From Tardiphaga sp. (GTDB taxonomy: Bacteria > Pseudomonadota > Alphaproteobacteria > Rhizobiales > Xanthobacteraceae): a stretch of 64,000 bases of DNA. The notes under the pieces are model-generated. The model was not told the origin of the DNA, ran no database searches, and worked only from the letters and a program-made list of their open reading frames with translations. Below are positions 30,366 through 38,189 of the stretch, piece by piece. Each line of letters begins with the position of its first letter. The stretch's first letter is position 1. The position numbers and the translations under genes are program-made. The stretch is from assembly GCA_030147505.1 (NCBI GenBank), contig JASBVG010000096.1, positions 1-64,000 on the forward strand, read 5' to 3'.

Positions 30366-31127
30366 CTAGTCGGCTGCGGGCACGAAGGCGCCCGGCGGCA
30401 CATGCCCATCCACATAGGCATGATATAGCGCGTCGAGTTGCACCCACAACACATTGGTCTTGAAGATCAGCGCATTGGCCACCAGCCGGCGTTCCGCCGG
30501 GGTGGTGGCATGCTGCTTGACATAGTCCAGCGCAAAACCGGCATCGCGCGGCGCCTGGGTCAGGCGGCGGCTGAAATAGCTCATGATGTCGGGATTGACG
30601 AAGTCGTAGTGCTTCAGCATGCCGGAAATCCGCTCTTCGTGCAGGTTCGGCGCGAACAGTTCCGTCAGCGAAGAGGCGATGGCTTCGAGCGGCGAGCGGT
30701 CGCGCACATAATGCACATAGGCTTCGACGGCGAAGCGCGTTGCCGGCAGGATGCCCTCGGTGGATTCCACATAGGCGGTGTCGAGCCCGAGCCCTTCGGT
30801 GAGCTTCAGCCAGCGTTCGATGCCGCCTTCGCTGCCGACATCGCCGTCGTGATCCTCGATGCGATGTCGCCATTCCAGCCGTGTTGCACGGTCGCGAAAG
30901 CGGGAGATCACGACCGCATCCTTGATGGGGATCGTGCTCTGATAGTAGTAGCGGTTCAGCGCCCAGGCCTGCACCTGCCCCTTGTTGAGCCGGCCGCCAT
31001 GCAGCAGCTTATGAAACGGATGCAGGCTGTGATAACGCGTCGCACCGATCTCGCGTAGCGCCGCTTCCAGTTGTTCGGCCGTATCCAGCGGCACGCCAGG
31101 ATCGATCGACAGCGCGGACAGTTTCAC
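30366..31127 (-). CDS. pqqC: Pyrroloquinoline-quinone synthase
   Basis: 253 residues, the cofactor-free oxidase that performs the last ring closure and oxidation to PQQ. YHSLHPFHKLLHGGRLNKGQVQAWALNRYYYQ near 30-60 and WRHRIEDHDGDVGSEGGIERWL near 83-105 carry the conserved active-site His, Tyr and Arg residues. GTG 31127 is used because GGAG and AGG precede it; the longer reading upstream runs into a repeat. The protein is soluble. Confidence 0.95.
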   Translation of the reverse strand: MKLSALSIDPGVPLDTAEQLEAALREIGATRYHSLHPFHKLLHGGRLNKGQVQAWALNRYYYQSTIPIKDAVVISRFRDRATRLEWRHRIEDHDGDVGSEGGIERWLKLTEGLGLDTAYVESTEGILPATRFAVEAYVHYVRDRSPLEAIASSLTELFAPNLHEERISGMLKHYDFVNPDIMSYFSRRLTQAPRDAGFALDYVKQHATTPAERRLVANALIFKTNVLWVQLDALYHAYVDGHVPPGAFVPAAD

Positions 31128-31140
31128 GACCTGATCTCCA

Positions 31141-31247
31141 TTAGAGCGTTTTCGAGTGAAGTGGATACCGGTTCGCGTCAAGAAAACGCGTCAAAACAAA
31201 AAACTAGAGCTTCGGTTCTGATTCTATCAGAATCGAAGCTCTAGAGC
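31141..31247. repeat. Dispersed repeat with a 19-bp hairpin at the pqqB/pqqC junction
   Basis: A repeat beginning 'TTAGAGCGTTTTCGAGTGAA', seen widely in Bradyrhizobium-type genomes. It ends in a hairpin whose arms 31204-31222 and 31226-31244 pair at 18 of 19 positions with a 3-nt loop. The right arm overlaps the 3' end of pqqB and supplies its stop codon (31241-31243). Confidence 0.75.
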
Positions 31248-32170
31248 GTAATTTCCATCCCGTTGTGGGGGATTGCCCATCCGGTTGTCGTCAATGCTGC
31301 GCGCTCGGCCGAGTCGTGCAGCAATGCGGGATTCGAATTGTTGATGTGCAGAAAGAACTTCTGTGCAATGCCGGCGTCAGCAAGGGATGCGATCGCGCCA
31401 TCTGCGCCGGACATCGCAATATGCCCCATGCTCTGCCCGGTCTTTTGCCCGAGCCCGGCAGCGATCAGTTCGTCGTCGCGCCATACGGTGCCGTCGAAAA
31501 ACACCAGCGGCGCACCGCGGATGCGCTCCTTCAGCTCCGGCGTCACGCGCGCGCAGGCGGCGATGAAGTAGAAATGCTTGCCGCTTGCCGGTTCGCTGAT
31601 GCGCAGGCCCAGCGTATCGCCGTCGCCATCCTCACCGGCCGGATGCGCCTGTCCTTCGAGATACCACGCGCCTTTGCCGGGGACGGTGAAGGGCAGGACC
31701 TCGAGCCCCGATGCGGTGCCGTCCTGCAGGCGAGGCGTGAAGCTGGCATCGATGGCGATGGCTTCGCGCTTTACGTTCTTGTCCGACAGCACGTTGAAAA
31801 TGCTGTTCGCCTTGAGGATCGCCAGTACGCGCTGATGCGCATAGATCGTGAACGGCGAGCCTTCGCGCATCGAGAGCAGCCCGGCCACTGCATCGACCTC
31901 GCCATTGGTGAGAATGACGCCCGCGATGGGCGAATGCCGCAAGGCACCATCCTGCGGATGCAGTTGCGGTGTTGCCGTGACCTGTTGCCGCAGATCGGGT
32001 GATGCGTTGATCAGAAACCAGTTGCGGTCGTCGGCGGTGATGGCGATGGACGCCTGGCCGTTCTGCAATTCAGGACGGTCGCTCCGCGCTGCACGGCATA
32101 TCGGGCAACCGCAATTCCACTGCGGGACGCCGCCGCCCGCTGCTGCTCCAAGAACGACGATACGCAACAT
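31241..32170 (-). CDS. pqqB: PQQ biosynthesis protein PqqB
   Basis: 309 residues with a metallo-beta-lactamase fold; proposed to oxidise the cross-linked Glu-Tyr intermediate. The N-terminus MLRIVVLGAAAGGGVPQWNCGCPICRAAR is typical, with the structural-zinc Cys residues in WNCGCPIC. GVILTNGEVDAVAGLL lies near 98 where hydrolases would have HxHxDH. ATG 32170 matches the family start. An extra 32 codons are open upstream in frame and consist of a 21-bp tandem repeat. The stop lies inside a repeat hairpin. Confidence 0.95.
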   Translation of the reverse strand: MLRIVVLGAAAGGGVPQWNCGCPICRAARSDRPELQNGQASIAITADDRNWFLINASPDLRQQVTATPQLHPQDGALRHSPIAGVILTNGEVDAVAGLLSMREGSPFTIYAHQRVLAILKANSIFNVLSDKNVKREAIAIDASFTPRLQDGTASGLEVLPFTVPGKGAWYLEGQAHPAGEDGDGDTLGLRISEPASGKHFYFIAACARVTPELKERIRGAPLVFFDGTVWRDDELIAAGLGQKTGQSMGHIAMSGADGAIASLADAGIAQKFFLHINNSNPALLHDSAERAALTTTGWAIPHNGMEITL

Positions 32171-32194
32171 CAAATCGCCCCAGGCGCCGCCGGC

Positions 32195-32278
32195 TTCAAC
32201 GAAAGCACTGCCGGGTTCAACGACAGCGCCACCAGCTCGAAAGAAAGCTTCAGCAGCTTCAAACAAAACTCAGCCGAA
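32195..32278. repeat. Four degenerate 21-bp tandem repeats between pqqA and pqqB
   Basis: Units at 32195-32215, 32216-32236, 32237-32257 and 32258-32278 share a TTCAACGAAAGC-like core with drift. On the minus strand the period equals seven codons and the frame joins pqqB without a stop (readings like FEAAEAF, FRAGGAV, VEPGSAF, VEAGGAW). Confidence 0.6.
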
Positions 32279-32279
32279 A

Positions 32280-32315
32280 AGGGCGCCTTCCCGGACTGTC
32301 CGGAAATGGCGCCCT
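32280..32315 (-). terminator. Hairpin between pqqA and pqqB (probable partial terminator)
   Basis: Arms AGGGCGCC (32280-32287) and GGCGCCCT (32308-32315) enclose an inner CCGGA-CTG-TCCGG hairpin (32291-32303). It starts 19 bp after the pqqA stop. Hairpins here are known in other pqq operons, where they let pqqA be made in excess over the enzymes. The same role is inferred. Confidence 0.65.
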
Positions 32316-32334
32316 GTCGGCGTGAAGTCGCGTC

Positions 32335-32415
32335 TTACTTGCGCGCGGCGCAAGCATACATGTTGATTTCCATACCGACCGCAACTTCGACGATTTTTGG
32401 TGCTTTCCAGGCCAC
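32335..32415 (-). CDS. pqqA: PQQ precursor peptide PqqA
   Basis: A 26-codon frame starting at GTG 32415 (GGGAG in the leader, 6 bp spacing) reading AWKAPKIVEVAVGMEINMY then ACAARK. The Glu16-x3-Tyr20 pair is the substrate of PqqE: these two side chains are joined and become PQQ. MAWKxPKIVEV and GMEINMY are conserved among rhizobial PqqA peptides. It is the first gene of the pqq operon, followed by a hairpin. The length fits the family (22-30 residues). Confidence 0.95.
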   Translation of the reverse strand: MAWKAPKIVEVAVGMEINMYACAARK

Positions 32416-32675
32416 GATTCTCTCCCGCTTTTGAATGCAGCCGATGCTGCAAGGGACAACTCTAGTCGTTAGCTAAAGGTTCGCCAACACCTTCGTCATC
32501 ACATTGTGAGGGAAGCCATGCAGGTTCGAAAGTGAAGGTCACGTTTGCGTGCACTGCAAAAACAATCGCGATGCAACATTGCAAAGCCTCATGCGTTCCT
32601 TAACCTTCTAATGAGTCTTTGCGGCAAAGCCATCGCCCGTTGTTGACGGCAATTTTCAGGAAGTCGGGGATCGTC
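32416..32675. promoter_or_regulatory. Divergent region between pqqA and the DUF6894 gene
   Basis: 260 bp expected to hold the pqqA promoter (minus strand) and one for the gene at 32676. An interrupted palindrome TGCAACATTGCA at 32572-32583 is a possible operator. No sigma70 pair is obvious. Confidence 0.35.
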
Positions 32676-32930
32676 ATGCCACGCTATTTTTTCAATACCC
32701 GCCTTGGCGACGAAGTCGTCGATGATCCGGATGGAGAAATGCTGCGCAATCCCGACCATGCCTGGGAAGTCGCGCGCTCCATGATCATTCAGCTGTTGCG
32801 ATCGGAAGGTGCACAGCGCGATCTGCTCGCGGCAGTGCTGGAAGTGACCGACGAGCAGGGTGAGATCGTGCTCGAATTTCCTTTCACGGAAGCGCTGCTC
32901 GACTCCGCGGATTCGACGACGCGGCACTGA
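32676..32930 (+). CDS. DUF6894 family protein
   Basis: 84 residues beginning MPRYFFNTRLGDEVVDDPDGEMLRNPDHAWEVARSMI, the fixed opening of a small family that is very common, with many paralogues, in Bradyrhizobium-type genomes. ATG 32676 follows GGGGA by 5 bp; an in-frame start at 32619 lacks one. Function unknown. The fold is predicted small alpha/beta; there is no signal peptide. Confidence 0.8.
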   Translation: MPRYFFNTRLGDEVVDDPDGEMLRNPDHAWEVARSMIIQLLRSEGAQRDLLAAVLEVTDEQGEIVLEFPFTEALLDSADSTTRH

Positions 32931-33059
32931 GTCGCGGTGCACCGATGTTTTGATTGCGCATCGGCGGTAAAATATTCACACTGCGCGTCGGAGAGCCTTG
33001 GGGGCGCGCGGCAGGTGTTTGCTGCGGTCGAAAAAGGGCTTCCTTAAAGGGAGAGATTC

Positions 33060-34430
33060 ATGACCGTTTATGCGTCCGCCCGTCAGGCTTTGCTTGCCGG
33101 CGTGTTTATTGGCGTCTTTGCATCCGGTGCCGTTGCCCAGCAATCGGATTCCACCCCCGCCGCGCCGGCGGCAGCGCCGCCCGCCGCCGCTCCTGCGGCG
33201 CCAACAACTCCCGCACCGGCAGCCCCGCAGGCTGCAGCTCCTGCGCCTGCCGCGACCCCCGCAGCAGCCGCTACGCCGGCTCTGCCGCCTGGCTCGCCGC
33301 TGATCGGTCGTCCCGCAGACAATGCCGCCGCCGCCAAGCTCGCGCCTGTTGCGCCGCCGCCGATCCCGTCGGCCCCGGACAAGCTGCCCACCGCCAAGCT
33401 GAAGGTGCCGGCCGGTTTCAACATTGAAGTCTATGCCGCCGGCATGGCCAATGCGCGCTCCATGCGCGAAGGCGACAAGGGCACAGTGTTCGTTGGTTCG
33501 CGCCTCGTCGACAAGGTCTATGCCGTCGCGAACAAGGACGGCAAGCGTCAGGTCAAGGTGCTGGCCTCCGGCCTCTATCGGCCCAACGGTTTGGCCTTCA
33601 AGGACGGCACGCTCTACATCGGCGAACTGTCGAAGATCTCGAAGATCGACAAGGTGGAAGACAATCTCGACAATCCGCCGAAGCCGACGATGATCTACGA
33701 CAAGCTGCCGAAGGACGAAGCCCACGGCTGGAAGTTCATTGGCATCGGTCCGGACAACAAGCTCTATGTTCCGGTCGGCCAGCCGGGTAACAGCGTGCTG
33801 CACAGCGAGGAGCACGGGCAGATCCGCCGCATGAATCTCGATGGCTCCGGCGCGGAAGTCGTGCTGCGCGGCATGCGCAACACTGTCGGCTTCGATTGGA
33901 ATCCCGAAACCAAGCAGATGTATTTCACCGATAACGGCCGCGACTGGATGTCGGAAACGGTGCCGGAAGACGAACTCAACCGCGTCACCAAGGATGGCGA
34001 GAACTTTGGCGCGCCGTTCTGCCACCAGGGCAACATCCTCGATCCGGAATTCGGATGGGGCAAGTCCTGCGCCGACTACACCGCGCCGGTCGGCCTGCTC
34101 GGTGCTCACACCGCGGCGCTCGGCATGCGCTTCTATAATGGCAAGATGTTCCCTGCCGCCTACAAGAACGCGATCTTCATCGCGCGTCACGGCTCCTGGA
34201 ACAAGTCGCAGAAGCTCGGCGGCGACGTCGTGGTGGCGAAGCTGAACAAGGATGGCACCGTGAAGTCGGTTGAGCCGTTCCTCACCGGCTTCATCGAGGA
34301 CAACAAGTATGTCGGCCGTCCCGTGGACGTGCTGCCGATGAAGGACGGCTCGCTGCTCGTCTCCGACGACTGGAACGGTGCGATCTATCGCATCACCTAC
34401 GGCAAGCCGAAGGTCGCCGACAAGAAGTGA
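33060..34430 (+). CDS. Periplasmic PQQ-type sugar dehydrogenase (sorbosone/glucose dehydrogenase family)
   Basis: 456 residues. A signal peptide (residues 1-26, ending ASGAVAQ) is followed by an Ala/Pro-rich linker (about 28-105) and then a six-bladed beta-propeller of the soluble PQQ glucose/L-sorbosone dehydrogenase family: KVPAGFNIEVYAAGMANARSM, GLYRPNGLAFKDGTLYI, GMRNTVGFDWNPETKQMYFTDNGRDWM, and IARHGSWNKSQ near 380 with conserved cofactor/calcium contacts. Family enzymes oxidise aldoses or sorbosone. Its place beside a pqq operon and before a diheme cytochrome supports a PQQ role. The substrate is unknown. A strong stem-loop follows. Confidence 0.85.
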   Translation: MTVYASARQALLAGVFIGVFASGAVAQQSDSTPAAPAAAPPAAAPAAPTTPAPAAPQAAAPAPAATPAAAATPALPPGSPLIGRPADNAAAAKLAPVAPPPIPSAPDKLPTAKLKVPAGFNIEVYAAGMANARSMREGDKGTVFVGSRLVDKVYAVANKDGKRQVKVLASGLYRPNGLAFKDGTLYIGELSKISKIDKVEDNLDNPPKPTMIYDKLPKDEAHGWKFIGIGPDNKLYVPVGQPGNSVLHSEEHGQIRRMNLDGSGAEVVLRGMRNTVGFDWNPETKQMYFTDNGRDWMSETVPEDELNRVTKDGENFGAPFCHQGNILDPEFGWGKSCADYTAPVGLLGAHTAALGMRFYNGKMFPAAYKNAIFIARHGSWNKSQKLGGDVVVAKLNKDGTVKSVEPFLTGFIEDNKYVGRPVDVLPMKDGSLLVSDDWNGAIYRITYGKPKVADKK

Positions 34431-34463
34431 TGACGTTGCCGTCTGGCATACGCTGTCAGTCCA

Positions 34464-34492
34464 AGGTTCACGCGCACGTCGCGCGTGAACCT
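34464..34492 (+). terminator. Stem-loop after the PQQ dehydrogenase gene
   Basis: Arms 34464-34475 and 34481-34492 are perfect 12-bp complements with a 5-nt loop (ACGTC), 33 bp after the stop. It lacks a T-run, so it may be a partial terminator or an mRNA 3' stabiliser. Confidence 0.6.
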
Positions 34493-34546
34493 CAGCCGTT
34501 CCAATTGGAATGGCGGGGAATCCAGGAATGAGATTCACACATCGAG

Positions 34547-34594
34547 ATTCCGGGGCTCGGTCCCATCGCCTTCGGCGCTGGTCCGCCCCGGAAT
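34547..34594. repeat. Small palindromic repeat before the cytochrome gene
   Basis: Arms ATTCCGGGGC (34547-34556) and GCCCCGGAAT (34585-34594) enclose a GC-rich centre. The form is common among dispersed palindromes in this group. Confidence 0.6.
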
Positions 34595-34629
34595 GACGAG
34601 TTTAATTCGCATTTGAAAGAGACATATCG

Positions 34630-35196
34630 ATGCGCCCGTTCGCCATCATCGTGATGTCGTTGCTTGCCGTTTCCCCGCTATACGCTGCCGAACCCATCGC
34701 TGAACGTGCGGCGCCGTGCCTCGCCTGTCACGGCGAGAAGGGCACGTCGGAGACGGAGAACACGCCCTCTCTCGGCGCGCAGCAGCCGGCCTATACGCTG
34801 ATCCAGCTCTACATGTTTCGCGAGAAGCTGCGCACCTTCGAGCCGATGAACGAGATGGCGAAGGATCTCACTGATGACGACCTGCGCATATTCTCCGACT
34901 ACATCGCGACACTGCCGAAGCCGGTGGCTGTCGAGGGAGGCGACCCGGCGCGCATGCAGGCCGCGAAGGCGCTGACCTCGCAATTCCGCTGCGACAGCTG
35001 TCATAACGCCGATTTCGCCGGCCGCGATAACATTCCGCGCATCGCCGGCCAGCGTGAGGATTATCTCGCCAAGACCATGCGCGAATACAAGGACAACAGC
35101 CGCCACGGCTACGACGCAACGATGGCGGATGTGATGCAGTCGATCTCCGATGCGCAGATCGTGGAGCTCGCCTATTTTCTGGCGAGGGTGAAGTAG
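34630..35196 (+). CDS. Diheme cytochrome c (c4-like), periplasmic
   Basis: 188 residues with a signal peptide (1-20, cut after YAA) and two heme-binding CXXCH motifs: CLACH at 30-34 and CDSCH at 121-125. Methionine ligands are likely at MAKDL near 76 and in YDATMADVM near 163-168. Two class-I domains of about 90 residues give the cytochrome c4 layout. Following the PQQ dehydrogenase by 200 bp on the same strand, it is the natural electron acceptor for that enzyme, passing electrons to the respiratory chain (inference). Confidence 0.88.
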   Translation: MRPFAIIVMSLLAVSPLYAAEPIAERAAPCLACHGEKGTSETENTPSLGAQQPAYTLIQLYMFREKLRTFEPMNEMAKDLTDDDLRIFSDYIATLPKPVAVEGGDPARMQAAKALTSQFRCDSCHNADFAGRDNIPRIAGQREDYLAKTMREYKDNSRHGYDATMADVMQSISDAQIVELAYFLARVK

Positions 35197-35208
35197 GGCG
35201 CTTCCTTT

Positions 35209-35390
35209 CCCTCCCTCAAGCGGCGCAGCCGCGCAGTGGGGAGGGTGGATCGACGGCGAAGCCGTCGAGACGGGTGGGGTGCACACGTGACGTCAGAGCT
35301 TGCGGAGAGACCCCACCCGTCTCGAAGCTCGCTGAACGCTTGCTTCTCGCCACCCTCCCCCACGGCGCGGCTGCGCCGCTTGGGGGAGGG
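35209..35390. repeat. Large dispersed palindromic repeat, copy 1 (second copy at 57099-57273)
   Basis: Begins CCCTCCCTCAAGCGG and ends GCTTGGGGGAGGG, with inner inverted arms (GGAGGGTGG ... CCACCCTCC and GAGACGGGTGGGG ... CCCCACCCGTCTC). The same architecture recurs at 57099-57273. Such elements are frequent at gene ends in Bradyrhizobium-type genomes. Confidence 0.75.
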
Positions 35391-35938
35391 AAAAGCGCAT
35401 CGTCGTTTGTTCCCTCATTGTTCTTGACAATATTCCCATCTTTTGCCATATCCCTCCCGTCTTGTTCGCGAGGGCGCTCTCATGAGGCGTCTTTGAGTGG
35501 GGCAAGATGCGGCGCCTGCGGGCCGGGGGAGGACGTATCCCCTTGCACTCGGGTGGTCGGAGGTCGCCGTCCGCCTCCACTACGGGAGGCTGCCGCTAGC
35601 GCGGCTGGACGCGGTGCGGGCGAAGGCGGGGAAACCTGTCGGATGGCATCCAATGGGATGCGCCCAGTACCCGGAAGAACGGTCCTTCGACTGGAACAAC
35701 GTCGCGGTGGCGCGCCGTAAGGCGTTGCGCAATTGCGGTTTCGCTGGCGATCCAGCGAGACGGATTGCGTCAAGTCCCACCCAACGCGCCTTGCGGCGTG
35801 CCACCTCCCCTCATGCCTCGAGGGGAGGACTGTTCACACCTCGGACGCTTCGGCGCCGCGAGATCGCGAAGCCACGTTCGCATTTGGCATTCCCCGCGCA
35901 TGCTGCGATAAATCCCACCGCAAATACGGGAGTACTGC
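35391..35938. other. Gene-free stretch before the amidase gene
   Basis: 548 bp. A TTGACA box at 35424-35429 has only a poor -10 after it. Several overlapping frames run through 35480-35900 on both strands, but their proteins are low-complexity (Arg/Pro/Ala-rich) and none has a ribosome site or familiar motif. A short palindrome (CCTCCCC ... GGGGAGG) lies near 35810-35830. It is probably remnant or dispersed repeat DNA. Confidence 0.5.
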
Positions 35939-37342
35939 ATGAACGATCTCTGGCGTCTGTCGGCCTCTGAACTCGCTGCACTCATCAGGAGCCGCAAGGT
36001 ATCGGCGAAGGAAGCAGCGCAATCCGGTCTCAACAGGCTCGATTCCGCGAACCCCGCGATCAATGCCGTGGTCGAACATCGTCCTGAGGAAGTCCTCGCA
36101 CAGGCCGAGGCGGTCGATGCTGCGCTCGCGCACGGCCTCAATGTCGGCCCGCTTGCCGGCGTGCCCGTCACCGTGAAAGTGAATATCGACTACAAGGGCT
36201 ATGCGACATCCAATGGCGTGAAGATCCAGAACGGGATCATCGCCACCAGCAACAGCCCGGTGATCGACAATCTCATCAAGGCCGGTGCCGTCATTCTCGG
36301 CCGCACCAATTGCCCGGCCTTCTCCTACCGCTGGTTCACCACCAACCAGCTCTATGGCGACACCAAAAATCCGCGCGATCCCTCGCGGACGCCGGGCGGC
36401 TCGTCGGGCGGTGCAGGCAGCGCGGTTGCGGCCGGCATCGGTCACATCGCCCATGGCACCGATATCGCCGGCTCGATCCGCTATCCCGCCTATGCCTGTG
36501 GCGTGCATGGCCTGCGTCCGACCGTCGGCCGCATTGCCGCCTATAATCAGGCGCTGCCCGAGCGCATCATCTCCGGCCAGATCACGGCGGTGTCCGGCCC
36601 GCTTGCGCGGACCATTGCCGATATCAGGCTTGGCCTCGAAGCCATGTCGCAGCCCGATGCGCGCGATCCCTGGTATGTGCCGGCGCCCTTGATCGGCGAA
36701 CCGCGCGAGAAGCGCGTGGCGATGTGCCTCCGCCCCGATGGTCTCGCCATCACGGCCGATGTCGAAGCCGCCGTGCGCGATGCCGGCAAGCGGCTGCAGG
36801 CCGCCGGCTGGATCGTCGAGGAGGTCGAGAACACGCCGGCGCTGCGCGAGGCCGCAGCGCTGCAGACGACGATCTGGTTCGGCGATGGCTATCAGGGCCT
36901 GCTCGATGCCGCAGAGCGGGAAGGCGATCCTGCCGCACTGGTCTGCCTGCGCGGCCAGAAGGCGAAGGTCGCCGATTTCAGCGAGGGCGGCCTTTCGCAT
37001 GCGCTGGTGCGTCGCTCCACCTTCGTGCGCGACTGGGAGCTGTTCTTGCAGCGTTATGCGGTGGTGCTGATGCCCATGTCCGGCGAATTGCCGTTCCCCG
37101 ACAATCTCGATCTGCAGGGCCAGGAGGGCTTCGATCGCGTCTGGGCCGCACAGATGCCGCAGATCGGTATTCCCTTCATGGGCCTGCCAGCACTGTCCGT
37201 CGCCACCGGCCTGGTCGGTCGCGTTCCGACCGGCGTGCAGGTCGTCGCCGGCCGCTACCGCGAGGATCTCTGTCTCGCGGCCGGCGAGGCGATCGAGGCA
37301 GGCGGCACGCCGCCGATGCCCTGCGATCCCGTCACTGCATGA
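35939..37342 (+). CDS. Amidase (amidase signature family)
   Basis: 467 residues with the Ser-cisSer-Lys triad: Lys80 in VPVTVKVN, Ser155 in TPGGSSGGAGSAVAAG, and Ser179 in HGTDIAGSIRYPA. The spacings (75 and 24) are as in known members. It is not a GatA: there is no gatB/gatC next to it. The substrate is unknown; family enzymes hydrolyse aryl or alkyl amides. It is followed 7 bp later by a glutathione peroxidase gene, so the two are likely cotranscribed. Confidence 0.9.
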   Translation: MNDLWRLSASELAALIRSRKVSAKEAAQSGLNRLDSANPAINAVVEHRPEEVLAQAEAVDAALAHGLNVGPLAGVPVTVKVNIDYKGYATSNGVKIQNGIIATSNSPVIDNLIKAGAVILGRTNCPAFSYRWFTTNQLYGDTKNPRDPSRTPGGSSGGAGSAVAAGIGHIAHGTDIAGSIRYPAYACGVHGLRPTVGRIAAYNQALPERIISGQITAVSGPLARTIADIRLGLEAMSQPDARDPWYVPAPLIGEPREKRVAMCLRPDGLAITADVEAAVRDAGKRLQAAGWIVEEVENTPALREAAALQTTIWFGDGYQGLLDAAEREGDPAALVCLRGQKAKVADFSEGGLSHALVRRSTFVRDWELFLQRYAVVLMPMSGELPFPDNLDLQGQEGFDRVWAAQMPQIGIPFMGLPALSVATGLVGRVPTGVQVVAGRYREDLCLAAGEAIEAGGTPPMPCDPVTA

Positions 37343-37349
37343 GGCCCTG

Positions 37350-37823
37350 ATGAGTATCTATGACTTCAAAGCCGACTCGCTGAAGGGCGATACGGTCTCG
37401 CTGAAGGATTTCGAAGGCAAGGTGCTGCTGGTGGTCAACACCGCCAGCGCCTGCGGTTTCACGCCGCAATATGCGGGCCTCGAAGCGTTGCAGAAGGATT
37501 TTGCCGCCCGCGGTTTCACGGTGCTCGGCTTCCCCTGCAACCAGTTCGGTGGTCAGGAGCCCGGCACCGCCGAGGAGATCGCCGGCTTCTGCCAGACGAC
37601 CTATGACGTCTCGTTCCCGCTATTTGCCAAGATCGACGTCAACGGGACACTCGCGCACCCATTGTATAATTTCCTCAAATCTGAGAAGTCGGGGCTGCTC
37701 GGGCCGGCGATCAAATGGAATTTCACCAAATTCCTGGTCGATCGTTCCGGCCGGGTGGTCGACCGGTTTTCGCCGACCACCAAACCCGAAGCCCTGCGCG
37801 ACAAGATCGAGGCCCTGCTATGA
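37350..37823 (+). CDS. Glutathione peroxidase (Cys type)
   Basis: 157 residues with a thioredoxin fold. Peroxidatic Cys in VVNTASACGFTPQY near 36, then GFPCNQFGGQEPGT near 63-76 and WNFTKFLVDRSGRVV near 126-140 (catalytic Trp and Asn). It reduces hydroperoxides, and family relatives usually take electrons from thioredoxin or glutathione. It overlaps the next gene as ATGA. Confidence 0.93.
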   Translation: MSIYDFKADSLKGDTVSLKDFEGKVLLVVNTASACGFTPQYAGLEALQKDFAARGFTVLGFPCNQFGGQEPGTAEEIAGFCQTTYDVSFPLFAKIDVNGTLAHPLYNFLKSEKSGLLGPAIKWNFTKFLVDRSGRVVDRFSPTTKPEALRDKIEALL

Positions 37824-38071
37824 CCGAGAACACCACCCAGCCCGCCATCCCGGACCGTCTCTCGGTGGATCCGCGCAGCCCGTTCTACAACGAAGCCGTT
37901 CTGCAGCATGACGTCGGTATCCGCTTCAAGGGCACTGAGAAGAGCAATGTCGAGGAATATTGCATCAGCGAGGGCTGGGTGCGCGTCCCCGCCGGCGCCG
38001 CCAAGGATCGCCATGGCAATCCGTTGCTGATCAAGCTCAGCGGCGAAGTCGAAGCCTATTACCGCGACTGA
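37820..38071 (+). CDS. DUF3297 family protein
   Basis: 83 residues: PDRLSVDPRSPFYNEAVLQHDVGIRFKG, then EEYCISEGWVRVPAGAAKDRHGNPLLIKLSGEVEAYY. This matches the DUF3297 family, often found next to glutathione peroxidase genes in alphaproteobacteria. ATG 37820 overlaps the peroxidase stop by 4 bp. Function unknown; the pairing suggests a link with peroxide defence. Confidence 0.85.
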   Translation: MTENTTQPAIPDRLSVDPRSPFYNEAVLQHDVGIRFKGTEKSNVEEYCISEGWVRVPAGAAKDRHGNPLLIKLSGEVEAYYRD

Positions 38072-38119
38072 TTGCACTGCAGCACGGCTGACTAGCAAAA
38101 AGGCGCTGCCCGGCTAAAT

Positions 38120-38131
38120 TTGAAGCTTAAA
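38120..38131 (+). promoter_or_regulatory. TTGAAGCTTAAA operator-like motif before the ABC operon
   Basis: The 12-mer TTGAAGCTTAAA lies 58 bp before the ABC ATP-binding gene and is identical to the one at 62671-62682 near marR. It is followed by AATAAT, so TAAAAT within it could serve as a -10 box. Confidence 0.65.
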
Positions 38132-38189
38132 ATAATCGCGGGTTCTGGTTATGCTCATGGAGTTGGGCATCACCAATGAAGGACCGGGA

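Noticed and set aside
35497-35970. 157-residue open frame before the amidase
   Set aside because: Overlaps the amidase start, has no motif and an Arg/Ala/Pro-rich composition.
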